Below are positions 20,086 through 32,247 of a stretch of 64,000 bases of DNA, piece by piece; position 1 is the stretch's first letter; every line of letters begins with the position of its first letter. Below the pieces are notes generated by a model. It saw only the letters and a program-made list of their open reading frames with translations. It searched no databases and was not told where the DNA came from. The translations under genes were made by a program, and so were the position numbers. The DNA comes from Chondrus crispus (Eukaryota; Rhodophyta; Florideophyceae; Gigartinales; Gigartinaceae): the NCBI RefSeq assembly GCF_000350225.1, contig NW_005178937.1, positions 1-64,000 on the forward strand, written 5' to 3'.

Positions 20086-22391
20086 ATGTCAACAAGCGTA
20101 CCCGGGGACGTCGGTCCCGGGGCGAGCAGAGCCGGATTGGCACGAGACTCGAAGATCCCGGGGTCCTCGCACCCGGAGCCAGGCCAATACGGCCACGGAC
20201 CCCGGAGATCAAGAATCCCCTACGGGGATAGCCGCCGACAAGACTGACCTCGACGAGAAGTTGGAGAAGATGAGCAGCGAAATTCGCGAAGAAGCGAAGA
20301 AAAATCTCGAGGCTGAATTAGCCCTCGTCCGGAAGCAACTGGAGTTGCAAGCATCCGAGTTCCACACCGTTTCGGGAGAGCTGTCGGCTCGAGTGGATCT
20401 CGTCGAGAAGGAGCGAGGTGAGGCGACCGACGGTCTGGAGCCGGAGGTCCTAGCCTCGTTGAAAATTTCGGTCAAGGACGCGAGGCGCGACGCGAATCAA
20501 GCCTTGGAGTCCTTAGGAAAATTCAGAGCAAGCATCGATGACCGATTCGATCGCGCCGCGCAACGTCTCAAGGACCTTGAGCAGGCCGCGGATCAAGCTC
20601 CGCAAGGATCGGACGACGAGCCGCTCCCTTCGGGTAGAGAGGGCGACCGTCGGTCGAAGAAAGACAAGCCCGCTCGGCAGCGGAGTTCCCAAGTCGAAGC
20701 CCTCGAAGAAGGACAAGCGACGTACAAGCAAGGGTCACTGTAGTGACGATCCGGAGAACTGCGACTCACAGTCGGAGTCACTTGGTCCCTCCGAAGATGG
20801 TAACGGCGGTTCGTCGAACCATTCGGGCGATCCCGAACGCCGTTCAGAAGACGGAAACGGAATTTCGTCAAGCAAGAAAATTTCCTCCAGACGAGGCGGA
20901 GTCACTTCGTCCGCCTCGCAGAGAGACAAGGACGCGGAACCCGAAGATGTCGCAACGCGGCGCGGGCCGCGATGGGAGGAGTTGGAGGAGCTGAATCCGA
21001 CCAACTATCTCTTCAAGAAGTTACTTTCGTACCGAACGTACCGCTTGCGGAACCCGCAGACATATTTGTCAAGTTCCCGGCGGACCGCCGTGCGAAAAAT
21101 CAAGAGAGATATTCCGCCTAAGGTGAAGAATGACAACACGTTCACAGGAGAGGACGGGGTCCTTGTGTTGGATTTTTTGGCAAAATTAGTTCAGGAGTTC
21201 GATACTCAAGAAATGAACGAGGGGCAAGCGATCCGCCTGTTGCCTGAATTTTTAAGCGGCATCGCCTTGAGACAGTACAATTCGGTGTCCCAGACGGCCA
21301 GGGCCCATCACGGAAAGATATCCGTTTGGCCAGAGGCCGTACAGTGGTTGTTGAGGAGTTTCGCAACCGACGAGGCGATCCGTCAAGCCGTGCTCGCTTT
21401 GCGAGAAGTTCAGCAAAGACCGTCTGAAGACGAGATGGAATTTTATATCCGTCTGACGGACGCAAGCAATCGATGTGGAAACGTATATTCGATGGAAGAA
21501 CAGATGACGATGTTTATTGAAGGACTCGATTCGAGTATCAAGCCGATGGTATCTCAATACCGGCAAGACAATCGGGACGTTTCATTTTTGAGACTAGTGA
21601 ATTACGCGAAGGCGCATGGCTCGGCGAGCCGCGCTAAGGACAAGAAGACCAAGAAGGTCACGACTCAGACGCCGTCGACGTTCACGGCGGGGAAGAAGCC
21701 AAGGGCTTCTTATCCCGGTCGCAATAGTTACGCCGCCGTCCATTTAGCCGAGTCCATTTCAGCGTCAGAGGAGCGCTGTGCGCACGGAAGCAGTGAAAAT
21801 CACTATGAAGGAGCGTTGGTAGCCAAAGGCGAGTTCATTGAGCCATCGGAGGGCTACGGACACGAGGACTACGGGGCAAGCAGGTCGTCAACTTTACCGA
21901 CGCCCACATACACGACGGAGTCGTTTTCAGAGCCCACGGATCCCGTGATGATGTTTCGGGGGCGCGGCCACACGCCGGCGCCGCGCATTCCGATGGAAGA
22001 CAAGAGTACGACGTTTCGAAGGCCAGGCTAGATAGCAAGGCCGCAACGTCAAGGAAGGCCGCCGGCCCGTGGAGGACCTAGGACGCCGTATCCCGTCAAG
22101 ACGCACGGTCTGGTGTGCTATCATTGCTATGAAAAGGGGCACGCCGCGCCAACGTGCATTCTTTCCCTCCGGGAAATGCACCGAGTCTTGGAAAATTATG
22201 AGGCGTTGTCTCCAATGGAGAGGTTAGGGATACCATCGACGAGTTACTTGAAGGTCAAGACTTGGTTCGATTCGCAGACGGCGAGCACGCCGAGTGCTTC
22301 AACGCCGAGGTCGAACCAACCCTTCAGAGGGCCCACCGCGGGGCCCGCGCCGTCGGATGTGAGAAGGATCCCACAGCGGCAGGAAAACTAG
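20086..22391 (+). pseudogene. gag: gag of the giant gypsy element
   Basis: The ATG at 20086 follows an acceptor-like CTGCGTAG/G. The reading then shifts near 20220 into an acidic coiled-coil (EKMSSEIREEAKKNLEAELA, about 20250-20690). It shifts again near 20690 into the capsid-like part, with FLAKLVQEFDTQEM ... ALREVQQRPSEDEMEFYIRL (about 21170-21460), the retrotransposon gag helical core. An in-frame TAG at 22029-22031 precedes a CCHC zinc knuckle in the same frame (CYHCYEKGHAAPTC, about 22118-22160). The frame ends at 22391, overlapping protease in another frame. Gag would coat the RNA in virus-like particles; the stop here would remove its nucleocapsid. Confidence 0.8.
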
Positions 22392-24889
22392 AGAGGGGAA
22401 TCTCGCATGAGTCGCGAGAGGCACAGGGACGACGTACTGTGCCCGGGGCTCAGCCCCGTTCCCCGTCTCTAAAGGAAAAATCAGGCCTCGAGGAGGAGGT
22501 TGTTGGATTGGTGGATAAGCCCAAACGGCCAGCTCAAGTCAAGAAAATTCTGAGCCGAGCCCGAGATCATCCGCTGGAAGAAGTTCGAAGACCCTGGTAC
22601 AGGGTTAGGCGAAGGGAGTGTCCCGAGAAGATTTTGGTTCTTGCGCGAAAAAACTACAAAGTTTACGCGGACATTGGACCAACAGTCGGATTGATGAGCC
22701 GGGTGTTGTCTGTTTTAGACACCGGCGCGGGACGAAACCTTGTGCGAAAATCGGAACTCCCAGCTGGAATGGAATCTCTAGTGTCCTACGGACCGACCCA
22801 AGATATCGGCGACGCGAACAATAGGCCACTCCGGACTCTCGGCACAATCAGAATGCCTGTGAGGCTTGGAAAGTTTGTGGCCGCAGCCGAGTTTATTGTA
22901 TGCGAAAAACTAGCCGTCCCGCTAATTCTAGGTGCGGACTACTGTGACCGGTTTGTGGAAGCAATTTATCCAAGGAAGAAAACGGTTGAGTTGGCGGATT
23001 TCTCGGAGGTTCCGATAGTTAGGGGGTTCTCGACGGGAAGAGGGAAGAAGAATCTCGTCCCGGGAGAGGACGAGAATGATGGAAAGGGGGAGCGAATTTC
23101 CCCTAAGGTAAAAGTGGCAAGAGCCACAACTATCGAGCCAGGGACGCAACGCGTCGTGGAATGCACCTCGAAGAGGGCGGGCATGGTTGTGGTTCAGCCG
23201 TACTCGTCGTTGTACGAAAGGCACGGGTTGACGTGCACGAATGGCGTCGTTTAGGTTGAGCCTGACCGGCCATTTCGTTTACTCGTTGCGAATTTTAGGA
23301 CGTACCCTGTCAGGGTGCAAAAAGGCCAAGTAGTGGCAGAATTATTACCGCACCCGAGAGCCGCGCTCGAGGGCAAAACCACCATTGGTGAAGTTCTCGG
23401 AATTCAAGAAAGGAAGAGGGAAAATTTTCCTAATTCCACCAAGACGCCTACGGGCGAGGCAAGATGCGAACCGTCGGATCAAGCGCGCGAGGACCAGCAA
23501 GGGGAACGGGAGGAAAGGCTCTCCGCGACGGCAACTACGACGCCGGAGCGGCGGATTGAGCCTCCCCCGCCGGACGTGGAGGAACTCGACCTGAGCCACG
23601 TGCCGGACTGGCTGCGCGAGCGGTTCCGTCGGATGTTGAAGAAGTATTCAAGGATGTGGGATGGGACGCTTGGCGAAATTAATACCACAGTCCATCGGAT
23701 CGAGTTGATCCCCGAGACTCGTCCCATCGCACAAGCCCCGTATCTGGCCGGGCCTAAATCCCGCGAAGTAGAAGATGCAGAGGTGCAGAAGATGTTGGAG
23801 GCAGGAGTGATAGAACCAGCGCAGTCAGAATGGGCGTCGCCCGTGTTGCTGGTGCCCAAACCGGATGGGTCAATGCGATTTTGCGTAGACTACCGCAGGC
23901 TGAACGCAGTGACGGTGAAGGACACGTACCCCTTACGGCGCATGGATGAGTGCTTGGACTCGCTTGGTGACACCAAGGTTTTCTCCGCGTTGGACGCGAT
24001 CTCGGGATATTGGCAGATGCCTATCCCTGAGCGCGACCGCGACAAGACCGCATTTTCGTGTCACTCAGGACTGTATCGCTTCTCAAGAATGCTCTTCGGG
24101 CTACCTAACGCGCCAGCGACGTTTCAGAGAGCAATAGATATCCTGCTCTCTCCGTTCCGTTGGAAGTGCTGTTTGGTGTATCTGGACGACATAATAATTT
24201 TTAGCAAGTCGTAGGAGGAGCACATCGTGCACGTGGATGAGATACTTTCTGTATTGGAGAAGGCAGGTGTGAAGCTCAAGCTTTGCAAGTGTGAATTTTT
24301 CGTCGAAAAGATCAAGTACCTGGGCCATGTCGTTCGGCCAGGTACATTGGAAGTGGACGCTGTGCGAACCGTAGCATTGGAACCAGTGAGGTACCCTCAA
24401 ACGCAGACCCAGCTCAGGAGCTTCTTGGGACTTTGTAATGTCTTCCGCAGATTCGTTCCGCATTATGCGAAATTCGCACATCCGCTTAATCAACTGTCGA
24501 AGAAGGGACAACCGGTCCAGTTGGAAGGATTCGACGAACCGTGCAAGAAAGCTTTTCATAAGCTCAAGGACGCCATCTTGGCACCGCCGGTGTTGGCGCT
24601 GCCGAAGAAGGACCTACCCTACTCGGTAGATACCGATGCAAGGGACTACCAAATAGGCGCTGCACTATTTCAAACACACCCGGATGCGCAACGCAAACCC
24701 ATCGGGTTCTTTTCAAGAACGTTAGCCGCAGCCGAGAGAAACTATTCTGTATCAGAAAAAGAATGTCTAGCGGTAATTTGGGCCGTACAGACTTTAAGAC
24801 CATATCTATATGGCGAGCACTTCATTGTGCATACCGACCATGCCTCATTGAGGTGGTTGATGAACGTAACCGACCCAGCGGGAGATTAA
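22262..24889 (+). pseudogene. pol: pol N-terminal part: protease, RT, RNase H
   Basis: Protease: VLDTGAGRNLV with catalytic Asp at 22718-22720, and LILGADYCDRF downstream. The frame continues through a TAG at 23252-23254 into RT. RT has WASPVLLVPKPDGSMRF, then FSALDAISGYWQMPI, then YLDDIIIF with the two Asp at 24185-24190. A second TAG follows at 24212-24214, and the same frame goes on through the RT connection to RNase H (DTDARDYQIGAAL; EKECLAVIWAVQ). A one-base shift between about 24870 and 24887 breaks RNase H before RLSEFDFETKYKKGKAN. In relatives the residue at 24212 is Trp, so TGG to TAG is the likely change there. Confidence 0.9.
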
Positions 24890-26844
24890 TCCGATGGAGG
24901 CTCCGCCTCTCGGAATTCGATTTCGAAACCAAGTACAAGAAGGGCAAGGCGAACAGTCAAGCTGATGCCCTGTCAAGATTACGGACCGCAGGAGAAACTG
25001 TCGACGAAATCGACGACGAAATCCCATGCTTTATGGCCGAACCGGCCGAGGGTACAGTGGAGAACGAGGACAGTTTCGACGCGTTAGACGACATCCTCGC
25101 TCTTGAGGGGGGGACCGCCCCTGAGCGCCTCGATCAATTCCAAGCTGTCACTCCGGAGGAGCTCATTCGCGAGCAAGCCGTCGACCCCTTCTGCAACCGC
25201 ATCAAGGAAGAAATGGACGCCGGAAAGGTGAGAACATTCAGCATGGAGACCGAGGAACTCGAAGGAACTCTATGCCGTACCGCGGCAGAGTTTGTACAAG
25301 TGGTAATACCACAATCGTTAAGGGACCGCCTCCTAGGGTTGAGCCACTACGCAAAATTGGCAGGCCACCCGGGAGGCAGGAAACTTTACAAGACTTTGAG
25401 AAGATATCTTCATTGGCCTACGATGACCCTAGACTGCTATGCAGTTGCGAAGAATTGCGCCGCATGTGCGCGGGAGAGGGTGAAGTTAAGAAGAAACACG
25501 AAGGAAATGAAGCTGTTCACGCCCAAAGCTCCGCTGGAGTTTGTCGCCATCGACATCCTCGGCGAGCTAATTACAACTAAACGAGGAAATCGGTACATTC
25601 TCGTGATCAGCGATCGATACTCGAAACTGGTACGAACCGTACCGTTGAAGAAGATATCATCTGCGCACATTGCACAAGCCTTCGTTCACCATTGGGTATT
25701 CGTGTACGGACCGCCGGTCAAGCTGCTGTCCGACAATGAAACACAGTTCACGGCCCGGTTCTTTCAGAACGTCTGTCGAATTCTCGGCATACGCAATGTG
25801 TTCACGACTACGTACCACCCCCAGGCCAACGGCCAAGTTGAGAGGTTTAACCGCACGCTGACTTCCGCGTTGCGAAAATACGTTGGAGAGCATCCCAAGG
25901 ACTGGGACTTATTTAGCGACGCTGTGACGTTCGCCTACAACACACAAGTTCATCGAACTACGAACATTGCACCCTTCGAGCTGGTGTTGGCTCGGGCGCC
26001 GAGAAACATTGCGTTACAAGCACAGCCAAGTTTGGAATGATTTATATCGAATCGAGCATACTGCCTTAAATGGCAGTCGTGGTTGGAAAGCCTGATGAAA
26101 GGCTCTGATAGGAGTTTGCGAAAGGAACAAGCCCGGTACAAGCGAAATTTCGACGCACGCCTTCGCAAACCGCAATATGAGATCCCGCCGGGGTCCTACG
26201 TATTCCTTCGGAAGGAGCAGGGCGCGGCTAGCGAACCGAAACACAAGCTGGCACAAGTCGCCACAGGACCTTATCAGGTCCGAAGATCGGATCAACATAC
26301 GGTAGTCATTGCCATTGGCGATCAGGAGGAACGCATATCGCGAGACAGGGTGGAGTTAGCCCCAAGCCCGATGGACTATGCGCCGATAACTGGCCTACGG
26401 CAAGCGCTACAGTTCCTGGGAGAGCCGGAGCTAAACGAAGAAGGAGAGGTAATGGAGGACGAGGAACGTCCTCACACCCGTGCGCCTACGACGAGGGACC
26501 AGGATAATTTAGTCGGTCGAACGCCGACAACGGAGACGCCTCCAGACCTACGCGAGTTTGGAAAGTCCAGAGAAGAGGATGAGTTGGAAGATCTTCGGAA
26601 GGGGGAAGGACAGTTGGACACGCAGGAAGAAGGAACCGAGAGTCAGGAGTATGTGATCGACAAGATCGTGGACCATGGCTACGACGAGGAGAAATTAATT
26701 CTCAAAGTGAGGTGGTATGGGTATACCATCGAGGACGCAACGTGGGAACCTATTGAGCAGATCCCCCGCAGCGCGGTAGTCACATATTTCCGAAGGAAAA
26801 GGCTACCCTTACGGACGCAAGCGTCGCACGCACAACCGGGATAG
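24890..26844 (+). pseudogene. pol: pol C-terminal part: integrase with chromodomain
   Basis: After RNase H comes the HHCC zinc module (HYAKLAGHPG ... NCAACARER, about 25340-25475). The integrase core has Asp at 25552 (VAIDILGE), Asp at 25732 (LLSDNETQF) and Glu at 25840 (GQVERFNRT), a D-x-D-(35)-E pattern. TGA at 26038-26040 ends this frame. The C-terminal tail resumes in another frame (26083-26844) with the GPY motif and a chromodomain at about residues 189-245 of that frame. Integrase cuts and joins the cDNA, and the chromodomain directs it to chromatin. From 26115 onward the sequence is also unit 1 of the tandem array. Confidence 0.9.
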
Positions 26845-28816
26845 CCATCGTCAATAGAATTAGTAGGTTAGAGACAACAGAGAGGTCAGAACTTCGAGAA
26901 AGAAACACATCTACGGGGTTCGCAGATAAGGAGTTTGAAGGAAAGGAGAGCAAGGCAGAGAAGCGAGACTGTATCCTTGGATGAGGCATTGAGCCTCTCG
27001 GAAAACACACACGCTTCATCACGGTACGCACGAGAAATGACGTTTCGAACGGACGGTCCGCCCACATGGGGGGGGGAATGATGAAATCAAATTATATATA
27101 CATATGTAAGCGTGTTGACAACAACCCGCTGAACCGGCGACACAAGTGAGAAGTCGATTCCAGCCATGCTGTGAAATTATAATCAAAAAGCAGGAAAAAT
27201 TGCGGCAGCTGCAGTACGCACGATAAGTGGTGATCGTTTGCCACAGTCGGCGACATAACTATTCTAAGTCGCCCTGCAGCCAAGCCCCACCCGGCCTCAC
27301 ACGAAGCCGATCGTCACACTCCCTGCTAACACACTGCCCATGCTCGCCGAGCACGAAGACTCGTCCAAAGGGACCACCCTCAGACGAGCGCAGCTACGAA
27401 TTCACCCGCGGTGACCGACGTCGACGCTCACAATCGGTCCTATTATCTTTTTTTCAGGACGGTCTACTTAGCACTTACCACCATGATTTCTCTTCAACTC
27501 TGTCTTTTCCTTGTTTCTTTTCTTTCCCTCTTTTCTGTTCTGTTTTACTCTATTCTATTTTATCTTATTTCTTTTTGTTGTCGCAGGACTCTGGCGACGC
27601 GACCGCGTATCGCGGACTTCGATCAACAAGATCCCAAGGCAAATCGATAGACGGACGAGAAGGAGAAGGAAATTGCACCCGTCAGGAGCACGAGAGAAGA
27701 TGGTGCGCAACTACAGATTGATACGACGGCAAATCCCGTCGGGAGCGCCAATCCAAAGGGCCCCCACATTTCGCATACGCGAAAATTGGTATTCTCGGGG
27801 AGAAAGGGGCAACGAAGGACTACAGCTGATACACCTCGACCACGGAGTATTGCTCGTGTTCCTTACGGACGTGCTTCTTTCAAATGGGGATTACACTGAC
27901 GATGTCAGTTTCAATGACACAACCTGTACAGGAGCAGCATCAAACTTCGTCGAAAAGAGTATAATTAATATCGAACCAGCAATTAGAACGCAGAGCTGAC
28001 ACAGGACACACCCCTAGTGTGTCGGAAAGGTTCGAAGGAAGGAGGGAAAACGCTCGTTGAGCTAGAGGGTTTTCTGAAGGGACAATGTTTTTTTTGCAAC
28101 CCCGAAATGATGGCGCACACCCAAGTACGCACGCGTCCATCGAAGGTGTCACACTTCCCTGGATCGAGAAGCATTTGTTTGAAAACACACCTCTCTACAG
28201 GGGGGGGGACTAAAGAAAGAAAGGGACATTCGTCTTGAAGGGACGTCCTCGCCTCAGCAAAAACTCGTTGACAATTCTTGTCATAGAAGACAGTCGGTGG
28301 CCTTGCAAAACATGTGTGAACACTCAACCGTACACGCCTCGTCAACATGACATATGATCTACCTTTACCCGTTGCCGCTCATTCGTGTCGCGATACACAC
28401 CTGCATGGCTAACAACCTCCGCCGTCGTTTCAGGAGGACCAACAGCCCTTCACGAATACGCTAACAATTGTTTTTACACGAACGACGCAGTCCTAAGTTC
28501 GCTACGGAATCCGCTCCCTGCTTTCATTTTCTTTTCTTTTTGGTTGCTCCGTTTTCTCTGTATATATTGGCTATGTGAGGTCACTTCGCCTACGCCGACT
28601 GTCTGCCACGGAGATTAAGGACACGCCACGCGTGCCCCGAACGAAGAAAAATAAGGCCATACCAGCCCAGCGGGCAGCGCCAGGGAAGCAAATTAATTGG
28701 GAGAGAGGGAACCGAACTGCGACTGCAGGAGTACCCATATGAGGACTTAGTCTGTCATCGAGACACGAAGAGAGTGAACCCGCAGGCCCCCCCTCGCAGC
28801 CACGAGTCATGGCGAT

Positions 28817-29308
28817 TTGCGAAAGGAACAAGCCCGGTACAAGCGAAATTTCGACGCACGCCTTCGCAAACCGCAATATGAGATCCCGCCGGGGTCCTAC
28901 GTATTCCTTCGGAAGGAGCAGGGCGCGGCTAGCGAACCGAAACACAAGCTGGCACAAGTCGCCACAGGACCTTATCAGGTCCGAAGATCGGATCAACATA
29001 CGGTAGTCATTGCCATTGGCGATCAGGAGGAACGCATATCGCGAGACAGGGTGGAGTTAGCCCCAAGCCCGATGGACTATGCGCCGATAACTGGCCTACG
29101 GCAAGCGCTACAGTTCCTGGGAGAGCCGGAGCTAAACGAAGAAGGAGAGGTAATGGAGGACGAGGAACGTCCTCACACCCGTGCGCCTACGACGAGGGAC
29201 CAGGATAATTTAGTCGGTCGAACGCCGACAACGGAGACGCCTCCAGACCTACGCCAGTTTGGAAAGTCCAGAGAAGAGGATGAGTTGGAAGATCTTCGGA
29301 AGGGGTAA
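28817..29308 (+). pseudogene. Unit 2 integrase tail, stopped before the chromodomain
   Basis: Same product as 26083-26844 until GGG GAA becomes GGG TAA at 29306-29308, which ends it after 163 codons. The downstream chromodomain stays open as 29315-29545 in the same phase. A G to C change (CGAG to CCAG) lies near 29256. Confidence 0.8.
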
Positions 29309-29314
29309 GGACAG

Positions 29315-29545
29315 TTGGACACGCAGGAAGAAGGAACCGAGAGTCAGGAGTATGTGATCGACAAGATCGTGGACCATGGCTACGACGAGGAGAAATTAAT
29401 TCTCAAAGTGAGGTGGTATGGTTATACCATCGAGGACGCAACGTGGGAACCTATTGAGCAGATCCCCCGCAGCGCGGTAGTCACATATTTCCGAAGGAAA
29501 AGGCTACCCTTACGGACGCAAGCGTCGCACGCACAACCGGGATAG
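29315..29545 (+). pseudogene. Unit 2 chromodomain remnant
   Basis: 76 codons with EYVIDKIVDHGYDEEK and TIEDATWEP. It is separated from the integrase tail by one stop and has no start codon of its own in good context. Confidence 0.7.
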
Positions 29546-31518
29546 CCATCGTCAATAGAATTAGTAGGTTAGAGACAACAGAGAGGTCAGAACTTCGAGA
29601 AAGAAACACATCTACGGGGTTCGCAGATAAGGAGTTTGAAGGAAAGGAGAGCAAGGCAGAGAAGCGAGACTGTATCCTTGGATGAGGCATTGAGCCTCTC
29701 GGAAAACACACACGCTTCATCACGGTACGCACGAGAAATGACGTTTCGAACGGACGGTCCGCCCACATGGGGGGGGGAATGATGAAATCAAATTATATAT
29801 ACATATGTAAGCGTGTTGACAACAACCCGCTGAACCGGCGACACAAGTGAGAAGTCGATTCCAGCCATGCTGTGAAATTATAATCAAAAAGCAGGAAAAA
29901 TTGCGGCAGCTGCAGTACGCACGATAAGTGGTGATCGTTTGCCACAGTCGGCGACATAACTATTCTAAGTCGCCCTGCAGCCAAGCCCCACCCGGCCTCA
30001 CACGAAGCCGATCGTCACACTCCCTGCTAACACACTGCCCATGCTCGCCGAGCACGAAGACTCGTCCAAAGGGACCACCCTCAGACGAGCGCAGCTACGA
30101 ATTCACCCGCGGTGACCGACGTCGACGCTCACAATCGGTCCTATTATCTTTTTTTCAGGACGGTCTACTTAGCACTTACCACCATGATTTCTCTTCAACT
30201 CTGTCTTTTCCTTGTTTCTTTTCTTTCCCTCTTTTCTGTTCTGTTTTACTCTATTCTATTTTATCTTATTTCTTTTTGTTGTCGCAGGACTCTGGCGACG
30301 CGACCGCGTATCGCGGACTTCGATCAACAAGATCCCAAGGCAAATCGATAGACGGACGAGAAGGAGAAGGAAATTGCACCCGTCAGGAGCACGAGAGAAG
30401 ATGGTGCGCAACTACAGATTGATACGACGGCAAATCCCGTCGGGAGCGCCAATCCAAAGGGCCCCCACATTTCGCATACGCGAAAATTGGTATTCTCGGG
30501 GAGAAAGGGGCAACGAAGGACTACAGCTGATACACCTCGACCACGGAGTATTGCTCGTGTTCCTTACGGACGTGCTTCTTTCAAATGGGGATTACACTGA
30601 CGATGTCAGTTTCAATGACACAACCTGTACAGGAGCAGCATCAAACTTCGTCGAAAAGAGTATAATTAATATCGAACCAGCAATTAGAACGCAGAGCTGA
30701 CACAGGACACACCCCTAGTGTGTCGGAAAGGTTCGAAGGAAGGAGGGAAAACGCTCGTTGAGCTAGAGGGTTTTCTGAAGGGACAATGTTTTTTTTTGCA
30801 ACCCCGAAATGATGGCGCACACCCAAGTACGCACGCGTCCATCGAAGGTGTCACACTTCCCTGGATCGAGAAGCATTTGTTTGAAAACACACCTCTCTAC
30901 AGGGGGGGGGACTAAAGAAAGAAAGGGACATTCGTCTTGAAGGGACGTCCTCGCCTCAGCAAAAACTCGTTGACAATTCTTGTCATAGAAGACAGTCGGT
31001 GGCCTTGCAAAACATGTGTGGACACTCAACCGTACACGCCTCGTCAACATGACATATGATCTACCTTTACCCGTTGCCGCTCATTCGTGTCGCGATACAC
31101 ACCTGCATGGCTAACAACCTCCGCCGTCGTTTCAAGAGGACCAACAGCCCTTCACGAATACGCTAACAATTGTTTTTACACGAACGACGCAGTCCTAAGT
31201 TCGCTACGGAATCCGCTCCCTGCTTTCATTTTCTTTTCTTTTTGGTTGCTCCGTTTTCTCTGTATATATTGGCTATGTGAGGTCACTTCGCCTACGCCGA
31301 CTGTCTGCCACGGAGATTAAGGACACGCCACGCGTGCCCCGAACGAAGAAAAATAAGGCCATACCAGCCCAGCGGGCAGCGCCAGGGAAGCAAATTAATT
31401 GGGAGAGAGGGAACCGAACTGCGACTGCAGGAGTACCCATATGAGGACTTAGTCTGTCATCGAGACACGAAGAGAGTGAACCCGCAGGCCCCCCCTCGCA
31501 GCCACGAGTCATGGCGAT

Positions 31519-32010
31519 TTGCGAAAGGAACAAGCCCGGTACAAGCGAAATTTCGACGCACGCCTTCGCAAACCGCAATATGAGATCCCGCCGGGGTCCT
31601 ACGTATTCCTTCGGAAGGAGCAGGGCGCGGCTAGCGAACCGAAACACAAGCTGGCACAAGTCGCCACAGGACCTTATCAGGTCCGAAGATCGGATCAACA
31701 TACGGTAGTCATTGCCATTGGCGATCAGGAGGAACGCATATCGCGAGACAGGGTGGAGTTAGCCCCAAGCCCGATGGACTATGCGCCGATAACTGGCCGA
31801 CGGCAAGCGCTACAGTTCCTGGGAGAGCCGGAGCTAAACGAAGAAGGAGAGGTAATGGAGGACGAGGAACGTCCTCACACCCGTGCGCCTACGACGAGGG
31901 ACCAGGATAATTTAGTCGGTCGAACGCCGACAACGGAGACGCCTCCAGACCTACGCCAGTTTGGAAAGTCCAGAGAAGAGGATGAGTTGGAAGATCTTCG
32001 GAAGGGGTAA
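31519..32010 (+). pseudogene. Unit 3 integrase tail, same stop as unit 2
   Basis: Ends at the identical TAA (32008-32010) and shares the CCAG variant, so units 2 and 3 derive from each other. It also has a private change near 31799 (CTA to CGA). Confidence 0.8.
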
Positions 32011-32016
32011 GGACAG

Positions 32017-32247
32017 TTGGACACGCAGGAAGAAGGAACCGAGAGTCAGGAGTATGTGATCGACAAGATCGTGGACCATGGCTACGACGAGGAGAAATTA
32101 ATTCTCAAAGTGAGGTGGTATGGGTATACCATCGAGGACGCAACGTGGGAACCTATTGAGCAGATCCCCCGCAGCGCGGTAGTCACATATTTCCGAAGGA
32201 AAAGGCTACCCTTACGGACGCAAGCGTCGCACGCACAACCGGGATAG
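32017..32247 (+). pseudogene. Unit 3 chromodomain remnant
   Basis: Same 76-codon chromodomain frame as 29315-29545, again cut off from the integrase tail. Confidence 0.7.

Noticed and set aside
26083-26844. Chromodomain ORF as a host HP1-like gene
   Set aside because: It follows integrase core and a GPY motif in a bounded LTR element and shares that element's repeats.
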